From Reticulitermes speratus (lineage: Eukaryota > Arthropoda > Insecta > Blattodea > Rhinotermitidae): a DNA stretch of 64,000 nt. Shown here in pieces: positions 1-14,076 of this stretch. The notes below the pieces were generated by a model. The model was not told the DNA's origin. It did not search any database and saw only the letters and a list, made by a program, of their open reading frames with translations. Position 1 is the first letter of the stretch. Each line of letters opens with the position of its first letter. A program made the position numbers and the translations under genes. The stretch lies in contig JAJKFL010000012.1 of the NCBI GenBank assembly GCA_021186555.1, positions 23,757,711 to 23,821,710 of the forward strand, in the 5' to 3' direction.

Positions 1-393
1 CCTCTCAAATCACTTCTACGTGATGATCTAAAACGAAAGATTGGCAGCCGTAGCAACTCTTCTATCCCTGCCCGAGGCCGTCCATCCACTGCGTCCCCAA
101 GACCGGAGAGTTCATTCAGCTTACAGCCCATTGCAACAACGACAAATGGAACCATCACATCAACAGGACCTGAACAGCCGTCTGACTCAACAGGTTGGCG
201 ATCGCCTCACAAACGGTCAGCTCCAGCACTGCAGTGTGTGTTTTGTGGTATTGCGTTCCCTGACCAGACATTGTATTTCCTCCACAAAGGCTGTCACTCT
301 GATAGCAACCCTTGGAAATGCAATATCTGTGGGGAACAGTGTTCTAATGTGTACGAGTTTAATTCACATCTGCTCAGTAAAACACACCAGTAG
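1..393 (+). CDS. C-terminal exon of an Ikaros/hunchback-family zinc-finger protein (5' partial)
   Basis: The frame is open from base 1 to a TAG at 391-393 and gives 130 residues of a protein whose start lies outside the window. Residues 1-77 are Ser/Thr/Pro-rich and low in complexity. From residue 79 come two C2H2 fingers. The first is C-x2-C-x12-H-x3-H, beginning CVFCGIAF. The second is C-x2-C-x12-H-x5-H, containing CNICGEQC and ending SKTHQ at the very C-terminus. A terminal pair in which the second finger has H-x5-H is the dimerisation module of the Ikaros (IKZF) and hunchback families, which are nuclear DNA-binding transcription factors. The paralogue cannot be decided from this exon: it could be a Pegasus-like IKZF, hunchback or a related gene. 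A longer open frame starting at ATG 41 overlaps in another phase and has no such motifs. Confidence 0.85.
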   Translation, partial: PLKSLLRDDLKRKIGSRSNSSIPARGRPSTASPRPESSFSLQPIATTTNGTITSTGPEQPSDSTGWRSPHKRSAPALQCVFCGIAFPDQTLYFLHKGCHSDSNPWKCNICGEQCSNVYEFNSHLLSKTHQ

Positions 394-3300
394 GAGATAC
401 AGAATGGGCTTGCCAATTCTAAGGCTGTGTAAAATGGAATGAAGTGGGCCAAGGTAAGCCTTCTTTAAATGGTTAACACTTCTAATATGAACTAAGTGAT
501 TCAGGAGAGGAATTATTTGGAATCCTGTACTGAGGTATTAAGTTTGACCATACTGACAGTACTGTGGTGACAGGGATGGGAGGTTAATCCCTCTTCAGAA
601 AAGAGGTGTTTATTGCATGCATTGTCACAGCTGTTTGCTTTATAGAAAAACATGCTGCCTGTTTTGGTCACTTTCTTCCCATCCTTGAACGCCGTATTAA
701 ATTGAGAGATGCAAAAGCACTCGTTAACTTTAAATGCTGACCACCAACAAGTGAAGAAATAAAATGAGCTGTAAATATGCCTGGACGTGTAGTAACATAT
801 CTGAATGTGGTCATCACAGCTGTGGCTTCTGGCAGTGTGATTTATCTGAGACGTTAGTTCAGTCTTGATGCTTTTGATAGGACCTCACATTCTGTCGATG
901 GTGTGGCATGGGGCAGACCATGCAAATTATTTGGAGGTCAACAGTTGTATTGTTACTAGTTATTTACCTCTGGTTAATGACCCCCAAAATCCCTCTTTGA
1001 TTCTAAGTCATACATAAATGATTTTCAATCTTAGATGGTGGTGAATCATACCGGAAGCTCTGAACTGGTACGCCATTAATATCTACAAATATCTGACCAG
1101 CCGAAGTTCGGTATTTACTGGTTTCAGAATCCACTGATTGGTTAACGTTACGTAGTGCTGTAGAATGCTGTGAAGGAAAACATTTAGTAATGTTAATGCC
1201 ATAAAACTCACACAAGGCTCATTGTTCTTGCCAGCACAAGTACCTGATTTTTTGTTTTATCAGTATGTCATAAGTCTAGCATGACCATGCATGAGAGCAG
1301 TCATCCTGGTACGTTGTTTATTCCAGAATGTGTGTACAGGGTGAGCACAGACTAACTTGACAGTGTTTGATATCTGTAAGAGATTTTCTGCTAGTTGGAT
1401 GTGGATGGTGACATTGTATAAGATGTACGATTTCAGTTGTAGAATCAAATGCCACCACTGCTAGTGGGTTGGTAGTGGAAAGGAAAACAGTGATATGTAC
1501 TGGTGCTGAGTGATCGTAGTATGTCATGGTGGCAAGTGGTACCATCACTGAAAGAAGTAAATCTCCCCATGTGTGCATCTTGCCAAAATTAAAGGAAAGA
1601 AAGTAGTTTGAGGAGCAATTATAACCAAATTAACTTGACTGGGACCATGAAAATTAAAAGATAAATGGTGAGACACAAAGTCAAGGAATGTTGAATGTTG
1701 TATCTTGTGTTTCCTAATACAGAATGTGTCTTTTTCCTGAAAAGTGTCCTCAAAAATCACCCTTTTTCTTAACACCAAAAGATCAAATTGTTACATAAGT
1801 GGGCTGTTAAAGTTGCAAAAATATATTGCTGATTATAGAATGCGTCCTAACGCATGTGGGAAATATAGTAAGTGCTGTGCTGCCTAGAAAGTTACTGTAA
1901 TTCTCTATTAAAATTAAGCAGAATGCTCTCAAATAATTTAGGGAATTGGCTGGTCTCATGTTGCAGGGTCCTGCCACAGCTAGTACATTATGAACAGTTT
2001 TGTTGCTGGTTAGTGTGTCTTGTGTGATACGACAAATGTGTCTCTTGATGAACAGCTGAGCCTCTTCAGTGTGCTGATTTTGTTTCAGACAGTTAATGGA
2101 TTTCATATTCTATGTATGCTAACTGTGTGTGCATACTTGCATTTTTCATTTTTTGTCTTCTGTGGTTAGCACAAAGAGTGTAAAACAAATGTGTGTTTAC
2201 TACAAAAGAAACACAGACTTCTTCACGTCCATCATTACAGTTGATTTTATGGAAGATTATATTGTTGATTCCATTATTGTTAGTTGCAGTCGGTCTTCAT
2301 TTTATATATGAATGCCAATTTCCACCATGAAATTTCAGTTCCATGTCATTTAAAGAACCATATATGCATTGTTTCTGTAATTTTGTATAATCTTCTGTTG
2401 TGACCCTTTGTCACTTTAAATATTAATCTTCAGAACAAGATTTCTTGGCTATGTTCTTCAGTTGATATAGTTCAATATGCAGGAGAAGTGAAACCTCATT
2501 AGTGCACTTATCTAAGAGCAAGAATAAAAATTGAAGTGACAATATCTGCACTTTGTAGAGTAAGTATAAAAGCCACAAAACTTCTAAAATATAAATGTGT
2601 GAATGTACCAGTGAGGTTGCTCGGTGTATAATTTGTACAAACATATTAGAAGTGGACACCATAATATCTGTAAACCAATGCACAAAATGTTCAACTTTGC
2701 AGTTGTTCTTCATGCTTATGACAGACAAGAACATGGCAGAGAATTGGGTACTCATTGGCTCTGTTGCAAGTGAGCTGAGAAGAAAACTCAAGTAATTAAA
2801 TTATATTTTCATGGGAAAGCTGTGTTTTAGTACGGTGTGACTAATTTGTATTTATTTGTGTTGACAGTGGTGTAGTACCCATTTGACTTGAGAAATATTT
2901 GGGATATTGTGGGTTTATAACTGTGGCATGTTGTTGAGAGGTTCGATTCTATTATGAGTTTGTCTTTGATTGGAACAACTGCACGTAGGTTTGCAAAATA
3001 TTTTGTGAGACACTGTGATTAACAGTTTCAGCAGTGAGCTGTGGCCTTAGACCAGGTGGATTTTATCAGTGACATCGGGCCTTAGATATACAATGTCATG
3101 AGAATGTATAGGTTCTATGTCCATTTTAGTTTATTTATGCACTCATTTCAGATCTTTTGTGGGTATTTTGATAAAAATTTAATTGGAAGTTGCCTGGGGG
3201 TTATTTCTGTTCATTTCACAGCTATGTTTCAGGTGCAATCCTTGTTTGTTTGTTGTGGGACACTGTTTGTGATCCATCCATGTGTGTTAAAATTGATGCA

Positions 3301-3845
3301 GTATTTTATTGTAATGGAGGTGCATAATTTTGATTGCGTCTATTAGTTCTATATTCATTTGTGATTCACTCAGCCACTTTATGGTTTTTAAGTACTAATG
3401 AAGGCACATTATTGATTTAAGGAAAAAGTGTGCCTGGATTCTTTAAAATAAATGTATTATAAGGTGTAGGAGCTAATGTGTCACCATTTCACAAATTCTG
3501 GGATGTGGAATGACATCCTCCTGCCATGACGTCACCCACTATGCCTTTATGTTATGTTTAGAAAGCTTTATGTTAGAACGTCATCTGGAATGGGTTTTTA
3601 AATACAAAATCTCTTAGTTTATAAAGAAACTAGGCTCTGTATGCAGTTACAGCATGCTCTCTGCACAGTGGAGCAGGAAACACTGGTTGGTTATTTACTG
3701 CCCATTTTTCTCCTACAGTATGACCTTGACTTGTTCAACATGGATTCTCAGAGTGCTGATTTTCTGCTTTTATGCAGACCTCGCAAACACATGGTAAAGT
3801 TATTGTCTTGGAATAATGCAAATGTCCCACCAGATAATTTCTTAC
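394..3845. other. 3' UTR of the zinc-finger gene and gene-free spacer
   Basis: I recognise no coding sequence here. An AATAAA at about 758-763 is a possible polyadenylation signal for the upstream zinc-finger gene, but a longer 3' UTR is possible. The rest is AT-rich, CpG-poor DNA with only short chance open frames on both strands. Confidence 0.4.
758..763 (+). terminator. Candidate polyadenylation signal AATAAA
   Basis: This is the first canonical hexamer downstream of the zinc-finger stop codon, about 365 bases after it. Other hexamers occur further on, so its use is not shown. Confidence 0.3.
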
Positions 3846-4281
3846 ATTGCTTCTAATGAATGAGAAGTATTCATATACAATTTATCTGTTATGTGCACCA
3901 AAAAATAGAAGTTGCAAGGAATTCAATCAGGTCAGCAGGCAGGAAACAATTCTTAACTCATCCCTTGTTCACCAGAAACATCAGCTGACAAATTCATACA
4001 ATCATTAGCTGTGTGTGCACCATGGCATTGTCCTGCATGAAAGGCCTATATGAGTTTTCCTTTTCAGTCAGTTGATCAAGAAAAGGCACCAAAGTTAGTC
4101 TTGCATATTGTTTGGAGTTTATTGTTGTGTCAATAAATGACAGTCTTGTTCTCTGAGTGGTAATTTCACACCACACTTTAACTTGCATATCCTGTAAAGA
4201 CACATTATGGCAGCATGAAAATTTTCTGTGGACAGGTATCTGTTGTTTTAACTGTTCATGTTCCCAATTAATGTAAACCAC
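3846..4281 (-). mobile_element. Decayed Tc1/mariner-superfamily transposase fragment
   Basis: On the minus strand a 95-codon frame contains VWCEITTQRT, then PFLDQLTEKE, then MQDNAMVHT. This is the layout of an IS630/Tc1-type transposase around its second catalytic aspartate, the D of QDN. After the TGA the same frame continues with in-frame stops through PCNFYFL and NTSHSLE, the region that normally follows the PDLTPCDFYLWG block. The N-terminal DNA-binding part and terminal repeats are not visible. It is a dead copy. A second relic of what looks like the same family lies at 30330-30545. Confidence 0.65.
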
Positions 4282-5566
4282 AATTCATCAGAACAAAATT
4301 AAAGTTGTGCATCAAAAAGACAATTAAACACAGATACTTGAAACCAGCTACAGTATCAAATTCATGATTCACAGTCTAGGGGCAGAATACTTGGTATATC
4401 TGTCATCTTGTAGTGTTACAGCTGTAGCAGTTTTGCTGCAGTGTGGAATGTACTTCTTGCTATTCAGCATTGAAGAGCCAAGAGACATTACAACTTTTTC
4501 AGCCTTGCTTCAAATCAAGCACCAGTGTCATCAGGTTTTTCTTCAGTTATTACATGTCCTTCCATCTAACAGTGAGCCCATTGCATTATACTTTGCCACT
4601 GTTCTGTAGTTTGGTGCTTTGGATGACACTACACTTTCAGGAAATTGTCTGTGAAACTTGCTTTCCTTCATGACTTAATGCTTTAAAAATGTATCGTATA
4701 TGAATACCGTTTGTTCAGTGCTATATTTTATGTTATTTCACAACACAATGCAGTCCTGTCACATGCATAGACACATTCACTGTTCTAAGAATGACTTTGC
4801 ATTTGTCTGAGGCAGTGTGGGATCTATGGTCACTTTTCAAGGTGGGAATAGCCTGCAAATATTTGATTTGAAAGCCAGCAGTCTCATGATAAACTGGAGG
4901 TAGAGTACTTGTTAAAATACTGGACATGGAACCTACAGTTCTCAGACAGAGATATGTTGAGAAACCCAATATACAAATATATTTTATAATTCCTTCACAC
5001 CAGGCTGTTACACTGTAGATACCTATCATCCTGATAATGCTCATATGATGAATGGATAAACATCACCAGCCCTAGTGTAAGGCACATCAAGTTCACAGTT
5101 GGAATACCAAAGGATCCAAAGACTAACTGTACAATCACTTGGGAGTGTCCTAAACTTGATGTTTCAGGGATACAAGTCACAGGTCTTCTGACTAAATATC
5201 CAAGATGCTTTGATTCTACGCATAGTGAGGGTTCAAGTCTTGTGGGATATGATGCTGTGTCAATTGGTAAATAGTTACCTATGCAGGTTTTTAGGCTTTC
5301 AAAGCAGAGCAGTTGAGGTCTTCATCCTTCTTGGATATTGTGCTCTGTCACTAGGTGTTTGTTGCTCAAAATTTTGAGACTGCATAGTGGGCTCATCTTT
5401 AAAGGTTGAATGTCCAGTGAATAGATGAAGAAATTCATTGGACATTTGACCCTTGCAGATGAGACAACTGTGCAGGCTTGAAACATTGAGCAGCAAACAC
5501 CTAGTGGCAGATTGCAATATTGCAGAAGGATGAAGACCTCAAATACTCATCTGTGTTTTGGAGGCA

Positions 5567-5662
5567 CTTGCTGCCTCCATCTTCAAGGTTGTCCAAGAAG
5601 ACCTTCTCTAAGGTGGTACAAGAAGAGTACTTTTGGGCTACCCTGAAGATGGAGGCAGCAAG
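5567..5662. repeat. Short inverted repeat (foldback) with 23-bp arms
   Basis: The arm at 5567-5589 (cttgctgcctccatcttcaa...) is the reverse complement of the arm at 5640-5662 with one mismatch; the loop is about 50 bp. The arm motif TGAAGATGGAGGCAG recurs near 41629 and in related form near 27205 and 58070. That makes this a member of a dispersed foldback family. Confidence 0.6.
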
Positions 5663-6900
5663 CTCTTCCAAAACTTTGGTAACTGTTTACCACTGTACTC
5701 AGTATCATGCGAGAAGATTTGAATTTCTTGTCTCGCTGTCTGAACAGATTACCAACATTTATTATGAATTTTAGCATACCAAAAAGGCATTTGGAAATTT
5801 GCAAATTGGAATTGAAGTTTGCTGTTTCATACATAATAATGTTGGACCTATCAAGTTTTAATTTGCAGGACATGTCAAAAAATCCATTTTATCTTCTGAA
5901 CTGTTGACAGAAAACACTGACTTAATTTCATAACATCAGAAGTCAACTTAATTAAAAGACATTGACACCTTGTGTACTAGTATCAGCTGTGACACAAAAG
6001 CAGCCATACAATTTTCAGTAGCCTCAAGGAAGGAACTAAATACTTTTCTTCTAATTTCAATGAACTCAAAGTATTTAGAAACATAACTGCAGGAAAACCT
6101 TAATGAGGGAATTTTACAGTTAAGCATAAATTGACAAATGATGTAGTTACTCAAATCGTAATTTTGCTGTTACAGTTGGCTTTATAAGGTCCAGATTTCC
6201 ATTTTAGGACCACAGTTGGCATTGATTTTAAAAGTTGGGCAGTCCTGTTGTAATTTGAGTATTGGACTTGGCATTTTATTGGGTTCCAGTGGACATGTGC
6301 AGTTGTCACACCTCTGGGCCTATATTGCATGTGCTTTTTCTCATTGGAAGTAAAATGTCATTTTTATGTTATTTACAAGTCAGGCTGGATGTCTTTCTGT
6401 GTGTACAGATGACTGAACATTATTGGCACTAGTATGAAACAGATTTACAGTTTCTAATTTAAATTGGCCTGTGCATAGTAAATATCTCTGCATAACTTGA
6501 TTGTGTGCTTTAGATCCTTTGGTATGTTGTTAGACTGTTGTTGCCTTAAGCTTTTGTACAAGTCTGTCATCATTGTTGCATATTTGTGTCCATAATTTTA
6601 TTTTCCAGTAGGGGCACACAAATTTAGAGTGAGAAGATTTATTTTTGGAATGGTTTAGGTGCTACAGTACCAAGACTGTGTAATTTGTACAGTGTTATTT
6701 GTTAGTGTGTATATTGGTTAGCAAGACAAGATTGTTATACTTAAAGAGTTCTTTGTGTTTACTAGGGATGCTGTTTGGTTCAGTGTGACTTGTGTGTAAA
6801 AGTTCAAGTATTAAATCCTGTTATTTCAGAATCTCTTACTAAGTAAATACAGTTTTTATTTCACAGAACTGCTTAGATTTTGAAGAGGAATTTCTGCTGT

Positions 6901-6926
6901 ACTTACTTACTTACTTACTTACTTAC
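6901..6926. repeat. (ACTT)n microsatellite
   Basis: Six uninterrupted ACTT units plus a partial one. Confidence 0.9.
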
Positions 6927-9900
6927 TATCTAGTACACAGCGTAGTTGTTGGTTTAAACAAAACAACTACCAACATACACTGTGTAACACCCCAGAACAG
7001 TGAGGACCTCATCAGCACTATGGCAGAAGCCCAAAATCTTGCATATTGTACACCTTTTCTTAAAATTGCATTGTGGTCGTGCTGTGTGTCTGGAAGGGGT
7101 ATTTTTAATTTGGCACATATCTATATTTTGTGCTGAAGTTGAGGTGCCATGCCTACAGCAGATGTTTTCACAGTACTGTCAGTAATTGAATGAGCTTCCT
7201 GATGCAGGAGACTGTTGCCAGCATGGGGCACCAGACAATGGATAGAAGCAAAATATGTTTTGCAAAGATTATTGTGTGTACTGCCCTTTTGTTTGTTTTA
7301 ACTTCCAAGAAATTGGAATAGACTGCTAGTATGTGGACATGTGTTATTTTTGAAAAATATGTTACTTCAGAAGAATCTGTGATTCTCCTGAAAGGTATGC
7401 TATTAATATAGAGTCACGTTTTGTCACCAAACAGCATTCCGAGACTTAATACATTCCAATATTTACGTTTCAGATTTGTTTGCATCTCTAGTACATGTTG
7501 TCTCAACAGAAAGGTAACAGTTTTTTTATTACCCAAGGCTGACGTGTTGAATGAGATAGAAGTGTAGTGCCAAGTATGCAGATTAGTTTTGAGACATTTC
7601 ACAGCAGAGCACATATCAGAAGTTAACATCTTATACAGAGATTTAATGTTGAAGGTACAGAAAAATACACGTTTTCACTTACAGAGTTTGAATTTGCAGT
7701 GCACATCCAGTATTGACAATTTACTGAGTTCAGGTCAGCACACAGCTGACATGTATGTGGCCCAGTAGTGGTGACAGTGGCTGAAGATGGGGTCTGTTGA
7801 CAGGCTCTTGTAAGCACGGTAATTTACAGTTCGCTTGCAGAAAAGCTGGGAAATTTCTTGACTAGCTGAGCAGTTGTTAGTTTCCCAAGGAGGGCTGTGC
7901 TGTGTGGAGTTAGCAGTTGAAAGGTTACTATTTGTTAAGAGTAGCCAAAGTAAGGTGTGTTGTTGTCATAACACTTACTTCATTTGATTGTGAATGTCTT
8001 TAGTGTGTAACTTATGTTGCTGTAGAGTACCAACTGCCTGATTCACAAATATTGTTGTGTTTAGAACTGACTCATTTCAATGCCTATATTATCTTCATCT
8101 TGAGTGTCTTCTGCAATTGTAGGTTATGTTTGTCACATGCCCATTCATAACATTCTCCAGGACACGTTTTGCTGTGTGATGGCAACGCTTATTTTGTAAC
8201 ACAAACCATTGTAAAGTGGGTGAACCATGTTTTATTTCCAGAGCTAAGTAGTGAGAGCATTCACATTTACTTACCACATCACTTGCTCACCACATAAACT
8301 TTACCGAGTAATTATTATTATTACAATTTTCTGAACTGTTGATCCATACTGGCAGTGATGGATGCATCCTTGAAACAAACGGATTAATAATAGTGATGGA
8401 TCTGCAGGTACAGTCACAGTTGATTTTCCAGAGATTAGAACAATACCTGAATGCAGTATGAGTATATTCAATATTCATAAAAAAAATAACATTCTCTGCT
8501 GTGTATGTGAATTAGATTAACTATAAACCTAGTAGAGATAATTTTTGCCACTGGTGCAGAATTCTGCTTATTAGGATAACTCCATTAAGATGATAAAAGG
8601 ATTAAATCCATATATCATGCGGATACTTTCAGACGCACAAGAAAATGTGTTAAATGGTGATTTGTGAGTATGTACATGACAAAAAATTACTGCATCATAT
8701 CCAGGGGGAGGTTATATGATTGCAGTACTGAGTGGAATGACATGTCTTGCCTTAGTGTATGGGAACACCAATAAAGAGTAGTTTATTTGGCACTGAATAA
8801 TTTGGAAAGCTCCATTACCTGGAACTTTACAGAGGCCCATTACATTTTACTGTTCAAACTACCAGCAGCATCCAGCACATTCCGAGAGTTCAAAAAGCAG
8901 AAGTTGATCAAGAAAGACTATTTAGAGGGCAAATGAACAGTTAAGACAGGGACAGCAAAATGTGTCTTGGTTTAATGTTGGTGTTTTAGATGGTATATAC
9001 ACCATGTTACATAAGTAGTAGTGGGGACAACAGGACAGGATATCCAGTGGCAAATTCAATGGCCAAGTCTGTCCGTGAGGTTGCTAGGTTACACATTAGG
9101 TATAATGTTCTAATATTGGGCAACTTGCAATATCTGGCAAATGTTTGATCCTAGAGGTGCTGGATAAACCAGCTTATACTGTATTTTATGTTGCTCATGA
9201 ATGAAATAAGGAATAGAAATTTTGAATTACAGATATTGTTAATTGCAAGAGTGATCTCTCACAGTGACTGAAGTCAGCCTTGGGTGTAGACAGAAATGTA
9301 TTCCTTTTATCTCAAATATTCTTAAATAATGTGACTGGTTTCTTTCTGTTTTAGTGTTACAGTGATTTCTCTTTGTACAACTAGCATCACTTGGAAGTTG
9401 CCTGAACATAGTGCACCATACAGAATATGACTATAATGTTGTAATGCCTTACTCAGCCCTAACTCTCGGTGTATGGATCTTACTTATGGGAGGCATTTTT
9501 CAGTACTGTTAGATGTCATGGGAGTTTGTATGCCTTCAGCTGTGGGGCTTCTCTTTGAATGGAACATCAACACACACACTCATATCTTTTGGCTAACAGT
9601 AAAGCAGCATTAGAAGTTTATGTTTTTATACCCACACTCACCCACTGAAATGACTTAGACAGTAAAGCTACTGGTTATAAACTGCACAGCTAGGGTCAGT
9701 TTCCCAGAAGATGCTTAAGAGATTTTTGTCTGCAGCATCACGTCCAGAATGCTTTGAGCCCATTGCCCAGTGCGTACTGATGGATCTGCAGGAGTGAAGC
9801 TGTGCAGAGTATAACTGATGAATCACCTCTTTGTAATGCCATAGGTAAGAATGCCTGTAGGTCTGTCTTCATCCTCTTTGTTGCGTTCACATTTTGTCAC

Positions 9901-12900
9901 TTGTTGGAGTTTTAATTACAGTTTTCTTCTAAGCAACTCCAACAAGGCTGTTGAAATGTTGGATGTGAGAGAAATCAAAATAAGTGACAAATAAAACAGG
10001 AAGCATAGTAGCCAAAACAAATTATATTAGTTCTTAGCACCAGAAGCCTTCATTTACATGTAATGTGTGAAAGTATACAAAGTTTCAAATGATGGTCTTG
10101 TGGTTTTTTACATATTTCAGTATATTGGGCTTGTTCTGACATTTTGGAGGAAAGCGGTGCCTCCATATTCAGAGTGATTTGAGTTCAAACACCATCATTT
10201 GAGCAACATCTGCCATGAAAACCTGGGAACTTATATTTGGAATTTTGATATTACCAACAGACATAAGATGCATGTACATTTGAAACTGTAGAATGTATAG
10301 TTTTACAATAGGCACCAAATTTATGTAGGAAATTAGGAAAACAGTGAAGGCATAATATGTCAGTGTGACTGCTTTGGAACAGGATTTTTTTTTGTTATAA
10401 GTTCAGCTGTGACAAAATACTATGGATTGTAATGTTTCACTTTTTTGTATGCAGAGTGGGACATGAAACAGTGGTTGTGGACTGAGGTTGTTTTGAGTAC
10501 AATGATACGTGTTTCTTGACATCTCGTTATTTTCTGGAGTCTCTAAAGAGCCTGTGAAGTATGTACAGTATTTATTATTGTGTATAATTTATTTTTTGGG
10601 TGTTAAATACTTTTTGGTGGCTTAGTTACATATGAATTCCAACTAATATTGATAGACCCAAAGTATAACAATCAAGTAACTGTTGGTGTCATTCTTTAGA
10701 CAATTCATTATGACTGTGTTTCTTGCTTCTCTTCCTTTCATAACAAAATGAAATGTATATATTCAAGTCACTGATAGTGTACTGATCTGATTGGCACATA
10801 ATCCGTCCGATTGTAGAATTACAGCAGCTTTTGCAAATATGTATATTTTTCTTTAGAATGCGTAGTTCAGTTCTAAGCTTGTTTTTCTATCAATTAAAAT
10901 TAAATATAGCAACAAGTTCTACAAGGGACCAGCCTCTGAAGTATATTGCGAAAACTTAAGGAAATTTAAGGAAGAAAGATTGTGTTTGCCTTTCTGTGTA
11001 TGAAATAGGCTGTTATACTTTCAATTAGGATTCAGGTTCAGGGTGGCAGTAAACAGCTCAATTTGAGAAGGGATATTGATAACTTAGTACAGAATTTTAT
11101 TCCATCTTCTGATGGGTTTTGCTATGTTGATGTATGCAGTGTCTGTTGCACTAACAGAACTGCTACTCCAGTACAGTAAAGTACTGTTTGTTATACGAGG
11201 AAACAACAAATTTGGAACTTTATTATTGTATAAACATGTGAAATACTGAATTTGTTTCCAATAGTAACATTACTTTTAGCATTCTGGAATATAATATCTG
11301 ATTAAGCAAGTATGGAAACGAGGCAGAAAGTAATGTGGCATTGCTGTCATAATCCAAAATGAAAACCAGCCAAATTATAGTGATAATGAAAACGCTGGGT
11401 GGTCATGGACCAAACCCTTCTTTTAACTTTGCCAGTGCACAGTTTTAAGACACAAAGTAATATCCATAGTTATTTAATATGCATTATTGTTATTTCCTGT
11501 TTATGTAAAGTATTGTATTTTTAATTTATTGGAAAAGCTTGTGGGGGTGGGATGAAGGGATTTCTTAAAATTCTGGAAAATATGTCTCAGGAATACCTTC
11601 TGGTGTATGCTGTGTCTCATGTGGGGACAGTGTTGTAACAGTGCCCTTCGTTCTTGCTTTACCGACTGTATTCAGTATGTTCTTTTGAATTTCCAAAATG
11701 GATAACAGGTTAGTGGATGCTCTTCATTGTGATACTCTAATTACCAGAATGGTAAGATGTTTTCCCTCTTTCATTCTCCACCTCCAGTGTAGATGAAGAG
11801 CACCCTGGCTTCTTTTCAGAAGCATAGTTGGAGAGAGGTCAAAAATCATTAGGAAAACCACATGTCATTACAGTGCTACAGTAATCAGCTGTTGGTGGTA
11901 TTATCTTCAACCTTGTATCATCAAATTTTAATTCAGTTTTAAAAACACACATTTTTCAATGTCGTTCACACATTTTATTGGTTTGGGGGGGGGTTTAAGC
12001 CTGTGGTCCATATCTGTATATATAGCTGCACTTTCTTTATTCAAAGGGACTGAGCATCAGACCTCAGAGTAGTGATGACAGTATTTTGTAATTTCTTTCA
12101 TCTTAGCCCTGATGAAGCCAGTAAAACCTCCCAGTCCATTTGTGACTTCCTTTGGATCTGTGGATTGAATGGTTTCTCGTGAGTTTCCTAGTCATTTCAG
12201 GAGTTCCTTACACACAGGCAAAGATTCCTTTCTAACTACATAACTAAACCAATGCCACAGCACAGCGTTCTCTAGAAGCCATTTGTCATAGGATTCCTTT
12301 CTGTCTAGTTTGTAACTCTGTCAGTTGTCAACCAGCCATCTGCAGCAGAATTATTGGGCATAATATTGCTATAGCATCAGTCTGTTTTGTTTTTTGTTTG
12401 CTCTTCAGTTTGTAATTTGTTATAGCCTTCAGTATGTTTACCATGGAGGACTGCAATTGGAATAGTAGCCCTGATAATAAGAAATTTGCCTTACTGGTAC
12501 AGTACTACATTTATAAATTAGTAGTTGAAATTTTTTTTTAAACATAACTGCATAAGTCCAGCTTGTGAAAGTCTCTTGTCAGAAAGCCCACACCTAGGAC
12601 GAAAGTGCTGCGTGACATGCTTGTGTCTTGACATAGTGAAGGTTCTGTTCGTGAAATATTTTACACCATGCTATGCTATCTGCAGCACATCATTTATGAA
12701 TATAATTTAAATTCCAACACCATTGACACTTGTGTGATTTATTCCTTTGTATATAATATAGTTTCATAACCCTGAACACAAACTGGAAGCAAATACTAAC
12801 GTAAATTCAAATACATTCCATTATTTAAAAAAACACTTTCCAGTGATGCTAATTTTTGTTGCTTTAACTGTTGTTGTCTTATTTCAATACTACATAATAA

Positions 12901-13903
12901 TAGAGTGGGTGTGCAATATAATAAGTAGTTTGGCTCATTATTTATTATACATTATGGTTCAGAATTAAATGTAACTGTTTTCCGTTTCTAGTGTATTGTC
13001 TGCTGGGCTCTTTACAAACTGATGATACTGTAGTTTATTAGGTAGCTATTTCTGCAACAATGCATTCCATTGAAGGTTGTATTAATTAAGAAGAGGCTTT
13101 TCATTTACTACTGCCATCTTTTTTGTTATGTCTGGAACTCAGAGTTTGATATGTCTCATGTTATGAGGGACCTGCCCGTAATTGGTAACTGGTGAGTCAA
13201 AGTATGCTTTTCTGCATAAATCAATGTTGTCTAATGTACTGAAAGAAAATCCTTGAAAATAATTATCAAATTGGCCTTCTATTTGAAGAATGTAAGGTTT
13301 TGTCCCAAGTAAAAATCACTTAAACTGTGGGGAAGTGCTTAACGTTGGACACCACCCATGTAGTTCTTTTAACTGTTTGGCCTCCAGTCATTACTCTCTT
13401 GATGTTCTGCATCATGTGTGTAGTTAAGTGGGTCATTTTATCCCATTAGAAGAATGGAAAAGTTTGTTGCTTTTGACACGTTGGGGAACATTGTAATGTG
13501 TTGGATTTTGAATATCCAAGTAAGGTAGGTAGTCATACGAAAATATACACAAGGGTAGTGATTAAAAAGTACTGTATAGTTCCTTCTCAAAATACAACAT
13601 TTTGATGTTTCCTTATTAGTATCTTCCTTCTTCTGGCTATTACAATCCATCAGACTACCATTACATCATGTAAATTTAATTTCCAAATTCAAAATTCTTT
13701 ACTATAACAAATTTTTTGTATCACTTTACATCACATGTAAGTCACATTACCTGAATTGTTTAAAGCTCAGTGATAACTGTATGTACCGCCTGTTTCAGCA
13801 TTGAGGAACTCCATGTTTTGTCCACAGATTGTATTATTGTGCTCTGTGTGACTCTGAGACTACTGATTGCAGTATTTCCCAAACATTGAGTGTAGACTGA
13901 GTT

Positions 13904-13904
<1 letters not shown>

Positions 13905-13935
<31 letters not shown>

Positions 13936-13940
13936 GGGGG
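13905..13940. repeat. T10-G26 homopolymer tract
   Basis: Ten T are followed directly by twenty-six G. G-runs this long are rare, can form G-quadruplexes and are prone to length error in reads. The apparent poly-glycine open frame across it is an artefact. Confidence 0.9.
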
Positions 13941-14076
13941 TTGGAATGAGGTACTTCAGTATGTGCAATTAATGCTTCAGATGGTGAAGTATTTCAAATG
14001 CATGCACATGTCGTGGTGTTTTAACGTAATTTTTATCTTGGACCTCCCGTTGTGTTGCATGAATTAAAAAATAGTT

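Larger units (their letters stand above)
4282..14060. other. Long gene-free AT-rich spacer
   Basis: I recognise no gene in this stretch apart from the repeats listed separately. The longest open frames are 60-103 codons, overlap on both strands and show no domain. Base composition is CpG-poor and TG/CA-rich throughout. There are occasional homopolymer runs, such as a G-run near 11985. Confidence 0.5.

Noticed and set aside
41-442. 133-codon open frame at the left end
   Set aside because: It overlaps the zinc-finger exon in another phase. The finger motifs lie in the frame from base 1 to 393, and this frame has no domain.
13867-14067. Open frame with a poly-glycine stretch
   Set aside because: Created by the G26 homopolymer; no homology or codon structure.
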